Assembly: GCA_947003675.1 (NCBI GenBank)
Contig: CAMQPJ010000072.1
Location: forward strand, 1-6,559
Source of the DNA: an uncultured Collinsella sp.
Lineage (GTDB): Bacteria; Actinomycetota; Coriobacteriia; Coriobacteriales; Coriobacteriaceae
Length of the DNA stretch: 6,559 bases
Reading direction: 5' to 3'
The translations under genes and the position numbers were made by a program. Shown piece after piece: positions 5,915-6,559 of the stretch. Each line of letters starts with the position of its first letter. Position 1 is the stretch's first letter. The notes beneath the pieces were generated by a model, which did not search any database, had not been told where the DNA came from, and saw only the letters and a program-made list of their open reading frames with translations.

Positions 5915-6484
5915 TCAGATCCTTTCATGCATATCGAGAACGCGAACGAGCTCATCGGTCGCGCGGTCGAGATCGTCATTCACCACGACGTCGTCGTAGC
6001 GGTCGGCAAGGGCAAGCTCATGGGCGGCGTTTGCCATGCGCAGCTCAATCGTCTCGGGCGACTCGGTACCACGACCGACAAGACGCTCACGAAGCACCTC
6101 GAGCGAAGGCGGCTTGATAAAGATCAGCACGGCCTCGGGGAAGCGCTCCTTGACCTGCAGAGCACCCTGAACATCAATCTCCAAAATCAGAGAAGCGCCA
6201 GAGGCGAGCTTGGACTGGACCTCGCTCACCAGCGTGCCATAGCAGTTGCCGTGGACCTCAGCCCACTCGACAAACTCACCGTTTGCCACGCGGCGGTCGA
6301 ACTCCTCACGCGTCAGAAAAAAGTAGTTGACGCCGTCGACCTCACCTTTGCGTGGTGCTCGCGTGGTAGCCGAAACCGTCAGGCCCAGGTTCGAGCGGCG
6401 CTCGCGCACACGAGTGACGAGCGTGCCCTTGCCCGCGCCTGACGGTCCAGAAATCACAAAGAGCTTGGAATCCTGAGCACTCAC
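5915..6484 (-). CDS. gmk: Guanylate kinase
   Basis: This cytosolic nucleotide kinase phosphorylates GMP (and dGMP) to GDP with ATP, an essential step in guanine nucleotide supply. The 189-residue product has the usual length. Visible motifs are the P-loop GPSGAGKGT (residues 13-21), SATTR (38-42) and the following RxGEVDGVNYFF segment of the GMP-binding region, EFVEWAEVHGNCYGT (69-83), LEIDVQGA (101-108) and the lid RLVGRGTES (134-142). The start is GTG at 6484, directly after the TAA of the mIHF-like gene. I see no strong Shine-Dalgarno sequence before it, so translation probably depends on ribosomes finishing the upstream gene. The more usual GTPR after the GMP-binding segment reads GTLV here, a minor variation. 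The gene ends 5 bases before rpoZ. No sign of damage. Confidence 0.97.
   Translation of the reverse strand: MSAQDSKLFVISGPSGAGKGTLVTRVRERRSNLGLTVSATTRAPRKGEVDGVNYFFLTREEFDRRVANGEFVEWAEVHGNCYGTLVSEVQSKLASGASLILEIDVQGALQVKERFPEAVLIFIKPPSLEVLRERLVGRGTESPETIELRMANAAHELALADRYDDVVVNDDLDRATDELVRVLDMHERI
5920..5924 (-). promoter_or_regulatory. Ribosome binding site of rpoZ inside the gmk 3' end
   Basis: AAGGA on the minus strand, 10 bases upstream of the rpoZ GTG and within the last codons of gmk. A second purine patch, GAGG (5913-5916), is only 3 bases from the start and so is less likely to be used. The site supports GTG at 5909 as the rpoZ start. Confidence 0.5.
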
Positions 6485-6559
6485 TTATTTGGTCAGCTGC
6501 TCGAGGAGCTGCTCGCGCTGACGGACGCCGAGGCCCTGGACGCGACGGGTAGCGGAGAT
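6485..6559 (-). CDS. mihF: Actinobacterial integration host factor (mIHF-like), C-terminal fragment
   Basis: Only the last 24 codons and the TAA stop are in the window; the rest lies beyond the right edge. The fragment reads ISATRRVQGLG followed by VRQREQLLEQLTK. From memory this matches the C-terminal helical tail of the actinobacterial mIHF/sIHF family, where a segment of the type RRVRGLGxxQRxxL closes the protein. These are small nucleoid-associated DNA-binding proteins that bind and compact DNA, unrelated in sequence to proteobacterial IHF. The assignment is strengthened by the neighbours: mihF-gmk-rpoZ is a familiar actinobacterial order. The stop codon abuts the gmk start with no bases between, so the two genes are probably cotranscribed and translationally coupled. 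Promoter and start are not visible. Confidence 0.8.
   Translation of the reverse strand: MSATRRVQGLGVRQREQLLEQLTK

Noticed and set aside
5178..5999. A 273-codon open frame on the plus strand.
   Set aside because: Antisense to thiI, rpoZ and the gmk end, spanning three real gene boundaries; no recognised motif.

Overview
The window looks like core chromosome of a GC-rich actinobacterium, most likely a gut member of the Coriobacteriia close to Collinsella. This rests on two things: an actinobacterial-type integration host factor (mIHF) C-terminus directly before gmk and rpoZ, an order familiar from Actinobacteria, and the overall protein flavour. The genus is an inference. All recognisable genes lie on the minus strand, so transcription runs from the right edge to the left edge.

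Right half (6559 to about 4340, read leftwards): the last 24 codons of an mIHF-like gene, then gmk (guanylate kinase), rpoZ (RNA polymerase omega subunit) and thiI (tRNA 4-thiouridine synthase, short form without rhodanese domain). These are packed with gaps of 0, 5 and 0 bases, so they are almost certainly one transcript with coupled translation. The run ends at a clear intrinsic terminator 10 bases after the thiI stop.

Middle and left (about 4340 to 116): a roughly 160-base leader without a gene but with an operator-like repeat, then comEA and comEC (DNA receptor and DNA channel of natural transformation) joined by an ATGA overlap, then holA (clamp-loader delta subunit) after a 79-base gap that holds a plausible promoter of its own. 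The comEA-comEC-holA order is a widespread bacterial neighbourhood; here comEB is missing.

Left edge (1 to 115): no complete gene. It carries an extended -10 promoter, a leader with nested inverted repeats and a U-run, and a Shine-Dalgarno-like sequence at the very edge. All of these point to a gene starting just outside the window, probably rpsT (ribosomal protein S20) by the usual neighbourhood of holA.

I see no mobile element, CRISPR array, RNA gene or phage feature, and no undescribed multi-gene system. The points most worth checking are the repeat upstream of comEA, the structured leader at the left edge, and the unusual cysteines of ThiI.
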